A stretch of DNA of 64,000 nucleotides from WSXY01 sp038325105 (GCA_038325105.1 JBBQIR010000002.1:1-64000), one strand, 5' to 3'; counted from the stretch's first letter, positions 1 through 8,596 are shown. A program made the numbers and translations. Notes: generated by a model not told the origin, from the sequence alone.

Positions 1-266
1 CCCTTGATCCGGGCGATCGCGTACGTCTCGAACTTGATGCCCCGCTCGGGATTGAACTTCTCGATCGCATCGATAAGGCCGAAGACGCCGTACGAAATGA
101 GGTCAGCGGTGTCCACGTTCTGCGGCAGGTTCGACGACAGACGACCCGCCACGTACTTAACGAGTGGCGAGTAGTTGAGTATGAGGCGCTCCCTGGCTAC
201 GGGGTCGCCGGTGTCCTTGTATGCCGCCCAGAATATGCCAACATCGGACCCCGTATGTGACTTCAT
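1..266 (-). CDS. WhiG/FliA-family RNA polymerase sigma factor (partial)
   Basis: Only the first 88 or so residues are inside the window; the rest lies before base 1. Translation from ATG at 266 gives MKSHTGSDVGIFWAAYK, then a sigma-70 region 1.2/2 segment with the signatures LVKYVAGRL and YGVFGLIDAIEKFNPERG. The short N-terminus and the ERG-IKFETYA pattern match the group 3 sigma family (WhiG of sporulating actinomycetes, FliA for motility). It would direct core RNA polymerase to a dedicated promoter set. It is the last gene of the minus-strand series after xerC, 19 bp away. The family is well supported; WhiG versus FliA cannot be decided from the fragment. Confidence 0.88.
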   Translation of the reverse strand, partial: MKSHTGSDVGIFWAAYKDTGDPVARERLILNYSPLVKYVAGRLSSNLPQNVDTADLISYGVFGLIDAIEKFNPERGIKFETYAIARIK

Positions 267-285
267 CCAGCTGTGCCCCTCTGAG

Positions 286-1185
286 TCATCCACGCGGATG
301 TGCGGTCTTATGGACGTCCCTCAGACGTCGTGCGCTTAAGTGAGTATAAATCTGGGTGGTTGACAGGGCAACGTGCCCGAGAAGTTCTTGCACGGTGCGC
401 AGGTCTGCGCCCTCCTCAAGCAGGTGTGTCGCGAACGTGTGGCGGAGCGCATGAGGACTCAGCGACGACGGGCCGGACGACTCCGCAAGCCGCTTCTTCA
501 TGAGGCGACGCACTCCCCCTGCAGTGAGGCGCGTGCCCGAGCGGTTAAGGAAGAAGGCGGGTGAATCGCTCCCCTTTGCGAGTGCGGCGCGAGCGATACG
601 AAGGTACTCGGCAAGCCGAGCGTTTGCAAGTCGGTGGATCGGGATAATCCGCTCTTTGGAGCCTTTACCGAGGACTTTGATCTGGCCACGCGCGAAATCG
701 ACGTCTCCCAGATCGAGGCCGGTAAGCTCCGAAACACGCATCCCGGTAGCGTAGAGCGTTTCGAGGATGGCCCGGTCACGGAGGCCGTGCGGGGTGCCCG
801 GGTCCGGAACCTCGATGAGCGCCGTGAGCGCCTCGGTCGTAACGATGACCGGAAGCCTGGATGGCATCTTGGGAGTGGCGACAACATCAGCGGGGCTGCC
901 GGCGACAGCGCCCTCCTCGGCGAGGTACGCGTAGATGGAGCGGAGTGTCGAGAGTTTGCGCGCGATGGTGCGACGCGAGTAGCGCGCCTTGTCGAGCTCA
1001 GCGAGATAGCCGCGCAAGTCGCGGTACTTGAGAGTCACCATGTCGAGGCCTGCGCGCTCGAGCCACGCGCTGAACTGCGCGAGGTCGGTCGAGTACGCCG
1101 CGACGGTGCGCGGCGAGGCGTTGCGCTCGATCGTGAGATGCTCGAGGAAGCGATGGACGAGTTCGTCTGCGCCCTGAGTGGTCAT
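286..1185 (-). CDS. xerC: Tyrosine site-specific recombinase XerC/XerD
   Basis: A 299-residue tyrosine recombinase of normal Xer length. Residues 5-90 form the SAM-like core-binding N-domain; residues 110-295 form the catalytic domain. The catalytic set is visible: R150 (ATGMRVSEL), K174 (GKGSK), H245 and R248 (HALRH), H271 (LLGH) and nucleophile Y280 (TQIYTHL). Xer proteins resolve chromosome dimers at dif during division. The ATG start overlaps the trmFO stop by 4 nt (ATGA), implying translational coupling. The location in a conserved dprA-trmFO-xerC-sigma order, with no cargo genes, argues for a housekeeping Xer rather than a phage integrase. XerC versus XerD is not certain. Confidence 0.92.
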   Translation of the reverse strand: MTTQGADELVHRFLEHLTIERNASPRTVAAYSTDLAQFSAWLERAGLDMVTLKYRDLRGYLAELDKARYSRRTIARKLSTLRSIYAYLAEEGAVAGSPADVVATPKMPSRLPVIVTTEALTALIEVPDPGTPHGLRDRAILETLYATGMRVSELTGLDLGDVDFARGQIKVLGKGSKERIIPIHRLANARLAEYLRIARAALAKGSDSPAFFLNRSGTRLTAGGVRRLMKKRLAESSGPSSLSPHALRHTFATHLLEEGADLRTVQELLGHVALSTTQIYTHLSARRLRDVHKTAHPRG

Positions 1186-2549
1186 GAGTGCACCTCACTG
1201 AGACGGTCGAGGGCCGGCTGCAGGAGCTCGTTGTTGGCGTCGGCAAACGCCTGCATGGAGAGCGCTCCCCGCTCGGCGGTCGCGGCACGGCGCACGCGCT
1301 TTGCGCGAGGCGCGTTCTCAAGCGGCGGCAGAATCCCGAAGTTAACGTGCATAGGCTGATAGCGGAGTGTCTCGGGGTTTGTCGCGTAGGCGATGAGGCT
1401 GCCGAGGGCGGTATCGAGAGGGAGCTCCGGGCATGGCCGCCCCGCGCGCGCCGAGATGACGTCGAGCGCGGCGAGGAGCCCGGCTGCGGCCGCCTCAAGG
1501 TAGCCCTCGGTCCCTGCAAGCTGGCCCGCGATTCTGATGCGCGCGTGGTCTCGCAATGCGAGTCCGGGAGTGAGCAGCCGGGGCGCGTCAACGAACGTGT
1601 TGCGATGCATCACGCCGAAGCGCGAGAACTCGGCATCCTCCAGGCCGGGTACGAGCCCGAAGACCCGTCGCTGCTCGGCGAAGGTCATGTTCGTTTGGCA
1701 GCCGACGAGGTTGTACGCGGTCGATTCGCGATTCTCCGAGCGGAGCTGCAGCACGGCCCACGGTCGTTCCCCGGTTCTCGGGTCGGTCAGCCCGACCGGC
1801 TTGAAGGGGCCGAAGCGCAGCGCGTCGCCTCCCCTGCGGGCGATCTCCTCGATCGGCTGACACGCCTGGAAGAGATCCTTGGACTCGAACTCCTTGAGAA
1901 CCACGCGCTCCGCACCAATGAGAGCCTCGACGAACTGCTCGTACTGCTCCCGGTTCATGGGGCAGTTGATGTAGTCGGCACCCTCGCCCTTGTCGTACCG
2001 GGACTGGCTGAAGGCGATGGTGCGGTCGATCGAGAACGCCTCAACGATCGGTGCGGCGGCATCGAAGAACGCGAGCCGGTCGGTCCCCACGAGTGCCGAG
2101 AGTGCAGGCTCGAAGGCAGGGCTTGTAAGCGGCCCGGTGGCGATGATCACGTCGCCCGTGGAAGGAATCGCATCGACGTTAGCGTGGACGATCTCTATGG
2201 TGTCCTCGGCACGCAGCATGCGGGTGATCGAGGCGCTGAAGACGGTTCGATCGACGGCAAGGGCACCGCCTGCAGGGACCGCGGTTGCTCGTGCCGTAGC
2301 GAGAACGAAGCTACCGAGCGACGTAAGTTCGCGCTTGAGCAGCCCCGGAGCGGTCTCGGGGTCGTCGCTCTTGAGCGAGTTGGAGCACACGAGCTCGGCG
2401 AAGTCCGCCGTGTGATGTGCCGGCGACGATGTGTCAGGACGCATCTCGCAGAGGCGCACGGGAATCCCACGCGTGGCAAGTTGCCAGGCAGCCTCGGAGC
2501 CGGCAATGCCCGCTCCGATGACGGTGACAACGCTTTCCGTATGCCGCAC
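1182..2549 (-). CDS. trmFO: Methylenetetrahydrofolate-tRNA-(uracil-5-)-methyltransferase TrmFO
   Basis: The folate- and FAD-dependent enzyme that makes ribothymidine at tRNA position 54, a GidA relative. The N-terminal dinucleotide-binding motif VIGAGIAGSEAAW is followed by the family segments CSNSLKSDDPETAPGLLKREL and YINCPMNREQYE. I place the start at GTG 2549 (VRHTESVVTVIG, about 455 aa) because AGGAG lies 5 nt upstream. The reading frame stays open to a GTG at 2591 that overlaps the dprA stop as GTGA, giving 469 aa, and an ATG at 2564 is also possible. The Met-rich extension is not typical of the family. It overlaps xerC by 4 nt at its 3-prime end. Confidence 0.9.
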   Translation of the reverse strand: MRHTESVVTVIGAGIAGSEAAWQLATRGIPVRLCEMRPDTSSPAHHTADFAELVCSNSLKSDDPETAPGLLKRELTSLGSFVLATARATAVPAGGALAVDRTVFSASITRMLRAEDTIEIVHANVDAIPSTGDVIIATGPLTSPAFEPALSALVGTDRLAFFDAAAPIVEAFSIDRTIAFSQSRYDKGEGADYINCPMNREQYEQFVEALIGAERVVLKEFESKDLFQACQPIEEIARRGGDALRFGPFKPVGLTDPRTGERPWAVLQLRSENRESTAYNLVGCQTNMTFAEQRRVFGLVPGLEDAEFSRFGVMHRNTFVDAPRLLTPGLALRDHARIRIAGQLAGTEGYLEAAAAGLLAALDVISARAGRPCPELPLDTALGSLIAYATNPETLRYQPMHVNFGILPPLENAPRAKRVRRAATAERGALSMQAFADANNELLQPALDRLSEVHS

Positions 2550-2587
2550 GCACGCTCCTGACATGGGGGTCTCGGCGTATTGTACCG

Positions 2588-3478
2588 TCACCTGCCTCTC
2601 GTCGTGGAAGCGGGGATGCCGTAGCGCCCGTCGCGGTAGCGGGCCACCCTGTTGCTGAGCTCCAGACTGCCGAGCGCCCGTATCACCGTGACGATGTCGA
2701 GCGTGAGTGCGCGTGCCAGGTCGTCGGGCCGCATCGGGTCGGCGAGCACGGCCCTCTCAATGTCCGTGAGGTGCCCGCGGTGCACGGTCGCGTCGGCCGC
2801 TGCATCCTCGAGTTCGATCCCCGCGGACCTGAGCGCATCGGCCAACTCAGAAGCATCGGTGATTGCCGTGGCTCCCTGACGGATGAGGCGGTTCGGCCCT
2901 CTGCTTTCTGGCGCGTTGATGGATCCGGGCACGGCAAGAACATCCCGACCGATCGCAAGCGCATGGTCGGCCGTAGAGAACGTCCCGCTTGGCAGGCCGG
3001 CTTCCACCACCAAGACGGCCAGAGACAGTGCCGCGATGATCCGATTGCGGCGGGAAAACGCCCACCGCGCGGGATGCGTTCCCCACGGCAACTCGGATAC
3101 AACCGCGCACTGCGTGCGGAGGTCCTCCAGGAGGGCCGTTGCACCGCTAGGGTAGTCGACGTCCGCACCGCAGCCAAGAACCGCCACAGTGGGCCGCTGA
3201 AGCGCACGCGCAGCATTGTGTGCCGCCTGGTCGCAACCGATGGCAGCGCCCGAGACAACGCACACGCCGGATGCCGCGGCCCATCCGGCGAACCGCGATG
3301 CGCAGCCGATACCGTACGGTGTAGCTCGTCTCGCTCCGATGACCGCGATTCCCGGACGGAAGTCGCGTAAGCTCCCGGCGATGTAGAGCGTCTTGGGCGG
3401 GTCGTGCAGGTCGAGCAGGCAGGCAGGGTACCCGGGCTCACCGATGCGGACTTCGCTGCGAAGAAACGTCTCGTTCAC
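2588..3478 (-). CDS. dprA: DNA-processing protein DprA (Smf)
   Basis: A Rossmann-like DNA-processing protein that loads RecA on incoming single-stranded DNA during natural transformation. Visible signatures are VIGARRATPYG, SGAAIGCDQAAH and LGCGADVDYP, followed by SELPWGTHPARWAFSRRNRIIAALS. A C-terminal winged-helix region covers about residues 230-290. The start is GTG 3478, which overlaps the comM stop as GTGA; a longer frame to 3532 would run 58 nt into comM and is less likely. At 296 aa it is a little shorter than many DprA proteins. It follows comM directly, the usual arrangement in many bacteria. Confidence 0.93.
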   Translation of the reverse strand: MNETFLRSEVRIGEPGYPACLLDLHDPPKTLYIAGSLRDFRPGIAVIGARRATPYGIGCASRFAGWAAASGVCVVSGAAIGCDQAAHNAARALQRPTVAVLGCGADVDYPSGATALLEDLRTQCAVVSELPWGTHPARWAFSRRNRIIAALSLAVLVVEAGLPSGTFSTADHALAIGRDVLAVPGSINAPESRGPNRLIRQGATAITDASELADALRSAGIELEDAAADATVHRGHLTDIERAVLADPMRPDDLARALTLDIVTVIRALGSLELSNRVARYRDGRYGIPASTTRGR

Positions 3479-4950
3479 TCCGCGCCCTCCCGGTAACTGA
3501 CAGCCTCCGAGATGTGCGACGCCTTCACGCAACGAGAGCGTTCTATGTCCGCGATCGTACGCGCGACGCGGAGCACGCGGGTGACCGCGCGTCCCGAGAA
3601 GTGCTTGGTGCGCGCGACCTCGGTGAAGAGCCGTGACGTAGGTTCATCGAGTGCGCATGCCGACAGAAGCGCAGCACCCGACAGCCGAGAAGCGAGCGCT
3701 CCCCGCCCCGCAGCGAATTCCCGCGTAGCGAGCACTCGGCGCTTTACCGGTAGGGACGGCTCGGACGGCGACGCTGCAATCAGCAGATCCGGGTCGATGC
3801 GATCCATCCGTATCATGAGGTCCATGCGGTCCATGAGCGGGCCTCCCACGCGCGAGGTGTACCGGCTCACCGCCCATGGCGAACAGGTGCACTGCTTCTC
3901 GGGATCACCGAGATACCCGCAGGGACATGGGTTCATGGCGCCGACCAGCGTGAAGTTCGCCGGGTATCTCACACGACCCTCCGCCCGCACGAGGGTCAGG
4001 TATCCGTCCTCCAGGGGCTGACGCAGCGTCTGGAGCGCGGCGGGACCGAACTCGGGCAACTCATCGAGGAAGAGCACACCGTTGTGAGCAAGGCTCATCT
4101 CCCCGGGTCGCGGCGGACTTCCTCCGCCCGCAAGCCCGGCGATCGAGCACGTGTGGTGCGGCGCGCGGAACGGGCGGATACCGGCGAGCGCGGGCGTCTC
4201 GTCCAGTCCGGCCACCGAGTGGACAAGAGCGCTCTGGAGCCGCTCGTTGGCAGCCAGCGGCGGCAATATCCCTGGCAGGCGTCGTGCAAGAAGTGTCTTG
4301 CCGGAGCCCGGCGGGCCGATCATGAGGAGGTTGTGTCCGCCGGACGCCGCAATCTCAAGGGCGCGCCTCGCGCTATTGTGTCCGGCAACATCGGCGAGAT
4401 CAGGCTGCGGTAGCTCAGGAGACTCCGTGAATACACCCGTCGAACCGGGGAGCGGACCACCCCGGAGCCGTCCGAGTGAGTCGAGATGTCGAGATGTCAC
4501 CCCCTCGACAATGCACGCGCTGTGAAGTGCCTCGGACGGACCGATGATCTCCAGCCCGGAACGCCCGGCGGCGATGACGAATGCGAGCATGCCTGTTACC
4601 GGGCGAACGCTCCCGTCGAGCGCGAGTTCTCCCACAGCGCTTGCCCCCGCGGTGGCGACGGGATCGATCTGCCGCGTCGCGGTGAGGATCGCCAGCGCGA
4701 TCGGCAGGTCGAACCCGGTGCCGTGCTTGCGAAGCAACGCAGGCGCGAGATTCACGACAACGCGGGCATTCGGGAAGTCGTAGCCAGACGCACGCATGGC
4801 GCTTCGGACGCGATCGCGGGCCTCTTGCACGGCAGCGTCCGGCAGTCCGACGATCACGAACGACGGCAGCCCCGACGTGACGTCGGCCTGGACTTCGACC
4901 GGCAGCGCCTCAACGCCGCTCAGCGTGGCGGTGAGTACTGTTGCTTGCAC
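3475..4950 (-). CDS. comM: ComM/YifB family Mg-chelatase-like AAA+ ATPase
   Basis: A 491-residue member of the ComM/YifB family. An N-terminal ChlI-like domain (residues 20-125) precedes an AAA+ module with Walker A GPPGSGKT at 212-219 and the sensor region GAMNPCPCGYLGD with clustered cysteines. A C-terminal Mg-chelatase domain follows. In Gram-negative competent bacteria ComM is a hexameric helicase aiding branch migration of transformed DNA. The link to dprA supports a role in DNA uptake or recombination here, although both genes are common in organisms not known to be competent. It is 3 bp downstream of yraN and coupled to dprA by a 4-nt overlap. Confidence 0.93.
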   Translation of the reverse strand: MQATVLTATLSGVEALPVEVQADVTSGLPSFVIVGLPDAAVQEARDRVRSAMRASGYDFPNARVVVNLAPALLRKHGTGFDLPIALAILTATRQIDPVATAGASAVGELALDGSVRPVTGMLAFVIAAGRSGLEIIGPSEALHSACIVEGVTSRHLDSLGRLRGGPLPGSTGVFTESPELPQPDLADVAGHNSARRALEIAASGGHNLLMIGPPGSGKTLLARRLPGILPPLAANERLQSALVHSVAGLDETPALAGIRPFRAPHHTCSIAGLAGGGSPPRPGEMSLAHNGVLFLDELPEFGPAALQTLRQPLEDGYLTLVRAEGRVRYPANFTLVGAMNPCPCGYLGDPEKQCTCSPWAVSRYTSRVGGPLMDRMDLMIRMDRIDPDLLIAASPSEPSLPVKRRVLATREFAAGRGALASRLSGAALLSACALDEPTSRLFTEVARTKHFSGRAVTRVLRVARTIADIERSRCVKASHISEAVSYREGAE

Positions 4951-4953
4951 GGG

Positions 4954-5319
4954 TCACTCCTCCACAGCGAATGCCGCACGGTGATGGCGGAGCAGTGCCC
5001 GGTCCTCACCCAGCACGATGATGGTGATCACATCGAATCGAACATCACACGGCTCGAGGGATGTCTTGGCGATGTACGTTTTGGCAAGCCGTACGATCCG
5101 CCGCTGTTTGGCTGAAGTGACGGCCTCTTCCGGGGTACCTTTGGCGATCGTGGCGCGGGTCTTCACCTCGACCAGTACAAGGGTCTTCTCATCCAGACAG
5201 ATGATGTCCACCTCGCCAGCCGGGCAGCGCCAGTTGCGCTCAACGAGGGTCATGCCGATTCGTTCCAGATACGCCGCAGCCGCGTCTTCTCCGCGTCTGC
5301 CTGTCTCTAGTCTGTCCAT
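4954..5319 (-). CDS. YraN/UPF0102 family endonuclease-like protein
   Basis: A 121-residue protein with the PD-(D/E)XK nuclease-like pattern of UPF0102: RNWRCPAGEVDIICLD followed by LVEVKTR, giving the E, D and EVK catalytic-type residues. The family is almost always found between rnhB and comM/dprA, as here. Its cellular role is poorly defined, though a link to DNA metabolism is presumed. The start is ATG 5319 (MDRLETGRRGEDAAA). An AAGGAGGTGG ribosome binding site lies 6-7 nt upstream, and a nearer in-frame GTG falls inside that site. Confidence 0.88.
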   Translation of the reverse strand: MDRLETGRRGEDAAAAYLERIGMTLVERNWRCPAGEVDIICLDEKTLVLVEVKTRATIAKGTPEEAVTSAKQRRIVRLAKTYIAKTSLEPCDVRFDVITIIVLGEDRALLRHHRAAFAVEE

Positions 5320-5324
5320 ACAGA

Positions 5325-5353
5325 CCACCTCCTTGAACCAAGCATGGAGGTGG
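5325..5353 (-). promoter_or_regulatory. Hairpin enclosing the yraN ribosome binding site
   Basis: On the minus strand CCACCTCC (5353-5346) is perfectly complementary to GGAGGTGG (5332-5325), with a 13-nt loop between. The 3-prime arm is the yraN Shine-Dalgarno sequence, so the stem would hide the ribosome binding site. The 8-bp match is seen directly; the regulatory role is inference. Confidence 0.45.
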
Positions 5354-5388
5354 GACCCGAACTGTCCTTAACCGCGTACGAAACAGAA

Positions 5389-6165
5389 TCAAAACAGGCG
5401 CTGCTGCGAACACGGTGAGAAGCTCATACGGTGCAGCGGACACGGCCCGTGTTCCACAATGATGGCCATGTGCTCGAGCGTCCCGTACCCCTTGTTCTGT
5501 GCGAAACCGTAGGCGGGGTAGAGCGCGTCGTTCTCGCGCATGAATGCGTCACGGGCGACTTTGGCGACGATAGAAGCCGCGGCAACCGAGGCCACACTGC
5601 GGTCCCCCTTGACCACAGCAGTCGTGGGTACACCGAGTTCCACGTGCAGGCCGTCGATGATCACGTGGCCCGGAGCGGTCGCGAGACCGAGAATCGCCTT
5701 CCGCATGGCCTGTGTGTTTGCTGCGGCGATGCCGATGTGGTCGATCGTGCCCGCATCGACATGCGCAACAGAGACCGCGATCGCTACTGCCCAGATCTCC
5801 TCGGCAATGGATTCGCGTTGCTCGGGGGTGAGCGCTTTCGAGTCGTTGAGGCCCGCGATACGCGTCTTAACCGAGAGAACGACGGCGGCGGCGCTGACGG
5901 GACCTGCGAGCGCGCCGCGTCCGACCTCGTCGACGCCAGCCACAATGTCGATACCCTGCGCGTGCAAGGTGCGCTGCGAGGCGAACAGCCCGTCGAGGCG
6001 ACGCTGCTCGGCCGTGTGACGCGCAGTTCGCTTGCGTGCGGCGTCGAGTGCATCAACGACTCCCGGGCGCGTGTCTGTGCCGTATGCGCGAATGAGGCGC
6101 GGAAGTGATGCGGCATCGGCCAGCGAGAACATCGTGCGGATATCGGTTACGGAGTGCTCGGGCAC
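5389..6165 (-). CDS. rnhB: Ribonuclease HII
   Basis: Removes ribonucleotides and RNA primers from DNA:RNA hybrids. The catalytic core begins near residue 78 with DEVGRGALAGPV, giving the DEDD-type Asp-Glu pair, followed by GLNDSKALTPEQRE and VIIDGLHVELG. The later metal-ligand region is KGDRSVASVAAASIVAKVARD. The protein is 258 aa, with an N-terminal extension of about 75 residues like the longer Gram-positive RNase HII proteins. The ATG at 6165 (MPEHSVTDIRTMF) is the first start after a strong terminator, so rnhB probably begins a separate transcript. Confidence 0.93.
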   Translation of the reverse strand: MPEHSVTDIRTMFSLADAASLPRLIRAYGTDTRPGVVDALDAARKRTARHTAEQRRLDGLFASQRTLHAQGIDIVAGVDEVGRGALAGPVSAAAVVLSVKTRIAGLNDSKALTPEQRESIAEEIWAVAIAVSVAHVDAGTIDHIGIAAANTQAMRKAILGLATAPGHVIIDGLHVELGVPTTAVVKGDRSVASVAAASIVAKVARDAFMRENDALYPAYGFAQNKGYGTLEHMAIIVEHGPCPLHRMSFSPCSQQRLF

Positions 6166-6203
6166 CGGGGCTCCTCGGGAATGGCTGATGACCCTACCCT
6201 AGC

Positions 6204-6241
6204 GGAAAAGAAGCGGCCCCGGAAGAATGCTCCCGGGGCCG
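6204..6241 (-). terminator. Rho-independent terminator after rplS
   Basis: A perfect 9-bp inverted repeat, CGGCCCCGG at 6214-6222 and CCGGGGCCG at 6233-6241, has a 10-nt loop. On the minus strand it is followed by CTTCTTTTCC. It lies 24 bp after the rplS stop. Confidence 0.85.
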
Positions 6242-6264
6242 GCTCAATGCAGATGAATCCGCTG

Positions 6265-6609
6265 TTAGTTGCGCAGTTCCTTGACGCGGGCGGCCTTGCC
6301 GACTTTGTCGCGGAGGTAGTAGAGCTTGGAGCGGCGTACCTTACCGCGGGTGACGACCTCGAGCTTCACGATCTTGGGCGAGTGCACGGGGAAGACGCGC
6401 TCGACGCCGACCGCGAAAGATATCTTGCGGACCGTGAAGGTCTCGCGGGCGCCTGCACCCTGGCGGCGGATGACGATACCCTGGAACGGCTGTACGCGCT
6501 CACGGGTACCCTCAACGACTTTGTAGCTGACCTTGACGGTGTCGCCGACCGAGAACACGGGCAGGTCTTCATTGATCTGCTGCTGCTCGATGGCTCGGAT
6601 TCTGTTCAT
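6265..6609 (-). CDS. rplS: 50S ribosomal protein L19
   Basis: A 114-residue L19 of typical length. It opens with MNRIRAIEQQQI and has the conserved blocks FSVGDTVKVSYKVVEG and RVQPFQGIVIRRQG. The C-terminal block GKVRRSKLYYLRDKVGKAARV is close to universal. L19 sits at the 30S-50S interface. It stands alone between its own promoter and terminator although it lies in the rpsP-rimM-trmD neighbourhood, as rplS usually does. Confidence 0.97.
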   Translation of the reverse strand: MNRIRAIEQQQINEDLPVFSVGDTVKVSYKVVEGTRERVQPFQGIVIRRQGAGARETFTVRKISFAVGVERVFPVHSPKIVKLEVVTRGKVRRSKLYYLRDKVGKAARVKELRN

Positions 6610-6665
6610 TATGTGATCGTCCCTATCTCATGGCCGTTGGCTGTGGTCGTAAGACACGAGTGCAC

Positions 6666-6695
6666 AGTATAGACCAGGGGTAGCAAGGCACGCAA
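6666..6695 (-). promoter_or_regulatory. rplS: Promoter for rplS
   Basis: On the minus strand, -35 TTGCGT (6695-6690), an 18-nt spacer and -10 TATACT (6671-6666) predict a start near 6658 and a leader of about 50 nt before the rplS ATG. The match is read directly; activity is inferred. Confidence 0.6.
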
Positions 6696-6703
6696 TTGCG
6701 AAT

Positions 6704-7327
6704 CTAAAGTCCGGCAATCCGGTTGATTGGCCAGTACCTGAGGAATGCGCGGCCTCTGATGATCGACACCGGCTGTGGCCCGAACCAGCGAGCATCGTGG
6801 CTGTTGGTGCGGTTGTCACCCATGAGCCAGACCTCGCCCTCGGGGATGGTGATCGGAAGGATCACGTCGCCGGGTTCTGTCGGTTTCCCGAAGGTGTAGG
6901 GCTCTTCGAGCTTCTCGCCGTCGATGTAGACGCCATCATCCCGAATGTCGAACTCCTGGCCGCCGACCGCGATCACGCGCTTGATGAGCGTCGGAACCGT
7001 ATCGGTCGGGTCGTCGAACACGACGACGTCGCCGGGCTGGGGATCCGAGAAGCGGTAGATGAACTTGTTCGCGAGAACTCGCTCCCCGATCTCGATCGTC
7101 GGGATCATGGAACCCGTCGGGATGACGTATGGCTGGATGACGAAGGTACGGATGCCGCTCGCAAGCGCGAATGCGAGAACGACCATGAGCACGAGTTCGC
7201 CCAGCCAGCGAAGGAACGACGGAGAGGAGTCTCGTGTCGCCTCTGCGTCGTCAACGCCAGACTCGACGTCGGTTGCTCCCTCTAGTTCCAGGGCGATGTC
7301 GTCGCGGGAATCATACTCGTCAGCCAC
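6704..7327 (-). CDS. lepB: Type I signal peptidase (first copy)
   Basis: Cleaves signal peptides from secreted proteins at the outer face of the membrane. The protein is 207 aa: an acidic cytoplasmic N-terminus (1-40), one TM helix (about 44-62), the catalytic serine at residue 73 (TGSMIPT) and the general-base lysine at 116 (LIKRVIAVGG). The box GDNRTNSHDARWFG follows. The start is GTG 7327, with AAGGAGG 6 nt upstream inside the trmD end; an upstream frame to 7384 would overlap trmD without a ribosome site. It lies 1 nt after the trmD stop. A second, more divergent copy lies at 10888-11451. Confidence 0.94.
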   Translation of the reverse strand: MADEYDSRDDIALELEGATDVESGVDDAEATRDSSPSFLRWLGELVLMVVLAFALASGIRTFVIQPYVIPTGSMIPTIEIGERVLANKFIYRFSDPQPGDVVVFDDPTDTVPTLIKRVIAVGGQEFDIRDDGVYIDGEKLEEPYTFGKPTEPGDVILPITIPEGEVWLMGDNRTNSHDARWFGPQPVSIIRGRAFLRYWPINRIAGL

Positions 7328-7328
7328 T

Positions 7329-8078
7329 TCAGTCCTCCTTGTCAGCGCGCGGGCCGAGGAGTGTCTCGGCGAACGCACGCTCATCTGGTGTCATCTGAGC
7401 CATGTCGAGCAGGTCAGGTCTGCGCTCGGCAGTCCTGCGGATGGCCTCCATACGGCGCCACGTGTCGACTTTCGCGTGGTCGCCGCTGAGAAGTATCTCA
7501 GGAACATCCATGCCGCGAAACGATGCGGGACGCGTGTACTGAGGATACTCGAGAAGTCCCCACGAGAACGACTCTTCCTCGGTGGATTTTGATGATGCGA
7601 GCACACCTGGCTGCAGACGCGTAACGGCATCGACGAGCACCATCGCGGGCAGTTCTCCGCCGGTGAGCACGTAGTCGCCGATCGAAAGCTCCAGGTCGAC
7701 GATCGAGCGCACGCGCTCATCGACGCCCTCGTAGCGGCCGCAGAGCACGATGAGCCGCTCGTGCGTTGCGAGTTCCTCGGCGAGTGCCTGGTCGAGAACC
7801 CGACCGGTCGGGCACGTGAGGATGACCGTGGCCGGGCGCTCGTCGAGCGCCTTCACAGCCTCGACGGCCGCGAAGAACGGCTCGGGCTTCATGACCATGC
7901 CGTAACCGCCACCGTAGGGGTAATCGTCGGTCGTGCGGTGCTTATCCGAAGTCCACTCGCGAAGATCGTGTACCTCGAGCTCCATGGCGCCTGTAGTGCG
8001 CGCGATACCGAGCATCGACGAGCCGAGGACCGGCTCGAAGATTTCGGGGAAGATCGAGACAATATCGATGCGAAGCAT
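7329..8078 (-). CDS. trmD: tRNA (guanine-N1-)-methyltransferase TrmD
   Basis: Makes m1G37 in tRNAs with G36, preventing +1 frameshifting. The 249-residue SPOUT knot enzyme opens with MLRIDIVSIFPEIFEPVL. It has the SAM-binding knot LCGRYEGVDERV and IGDYVLTGGELPAMVLVDA, plus the catalytic-type Asp in the DYPYGGGYGMV region. The ATG at 8078 is 1 nt after the rimM stop; a TTG at 8093 is less likely. It sits in the classic rpsP-khpA-rimM-trmD order. Confidence 0.96.
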   Translation of the reverse strand: MLRIDIVSIFPEIFEPVLGSSMLGIARTTGAMELEVHDLREWTSDKHRTTDDYPYGGGYGMVMKPEPFFAAVEAVKALDERPATVILTCPTGRVLDQALAEELATHERLIVLCGRYEGVDERVRSIVDLELSIGDYVLTGGELPAMVLVDAVTRLQPGVLASSKSTEEESFSWGLLEYPQYTRPASFRGMDVPEILLSGDHAKVDTWRRMEAIRRTAERRPDLLDMAQMTPDERAFAETLLGPRADKED

Positions 8079-8079
8079 G

Positions 8080-8592
8080 TCAGTCTCCGTCAATGAGCCC
8101 GGGCAGGAGCGTCACTTCGGCCGTGCGTGCGTCCTCGTCGACCGAGCGAACGACGTCCTCGATCACCGGAAGCAGAATCTGCCCGAGTGGCCCGTCGACC
8201 ACCCATACGTCGTTGGCGCCGGTCACGATAACATCGCTCACCGTGCCGAGCGAACCGCGCACATCGTCGATGACTTCGAGGCCGATCGGATCGAAATCCG
8301 CTTCATCGAAGCCCTCGGGAAGATCCTCCGCTCGCACGAGGAGTGTCGTCCCGCACAGTGACCTGGCGGCCGCGATGTCACCGATACCCGCCAGCTCGAG
8401 CAACGGGCCTTTGGGGCCGGGGCGGACGGCTGTGACCGACGTCTCCCGCACGGTGGCGGCGGGCGGCACGACGTAGACCGTGAGCCCCTCCAGCACGTGA
8501 AGAGGGAGGTCGACGAGTGACTTCACCGCGACCTCCCCATGTAGTCCGTGGGACTTGACCACTCGTGCAACTGGTACGAACGGCGCGTCCAT
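8080..8592 (-). CDS. rimM: 16S rRNA processing protein RimM
   Basis: A 30S maturation factor that binds S19 and assists assembly of the 30S head. The 170-aa protein has the N-terminal motif VARVVKSHGLHGEVAVKSL and a C-terminal PRC-barrel with EVIDDVRGSLGTVSDVI and VWVVDGPLGQILLPVIEDVV. ATG 8592 (MDAPFVPVARVV) is 4 nt after the khpA stop. A GGAGG is present but about 15 nt upstream, so reinitiation from khpA is likely. A longer frame to 8649 would overlap khpA. Confidence 0.94.
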   Translation of the reverse strand: MDAPFVPVARVVKSHGLHGEVAVKSLVDLPLHVLEGLTVYVVPPAATVRETSVTAVRPGPKGPLLELAGIGDIAAARSLCGTTLLVRAEDLPEGFDEADFDPIGLEVIDDVRGSLGTVSDVIVTGANDVWVVDGPLGQILLPVIEDVVRSVDEDARTAEVTLLPGLIDGD

Positions 8593-8596
8593 GGCG

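Noticed and set aside
286..1185. Tyrosine recombinase as a sign of an integrated element
   Set aside because: It sits in the conserved dprA-trmFO-xerC order with no att repeats, tRNA junction or cargo genes.
1188..2561. 457-codon open frame on the plus strand opposite trmFO
   Set aside because: The trmFO frame has full family motifs; the antisense frame has none and no ribosome site.
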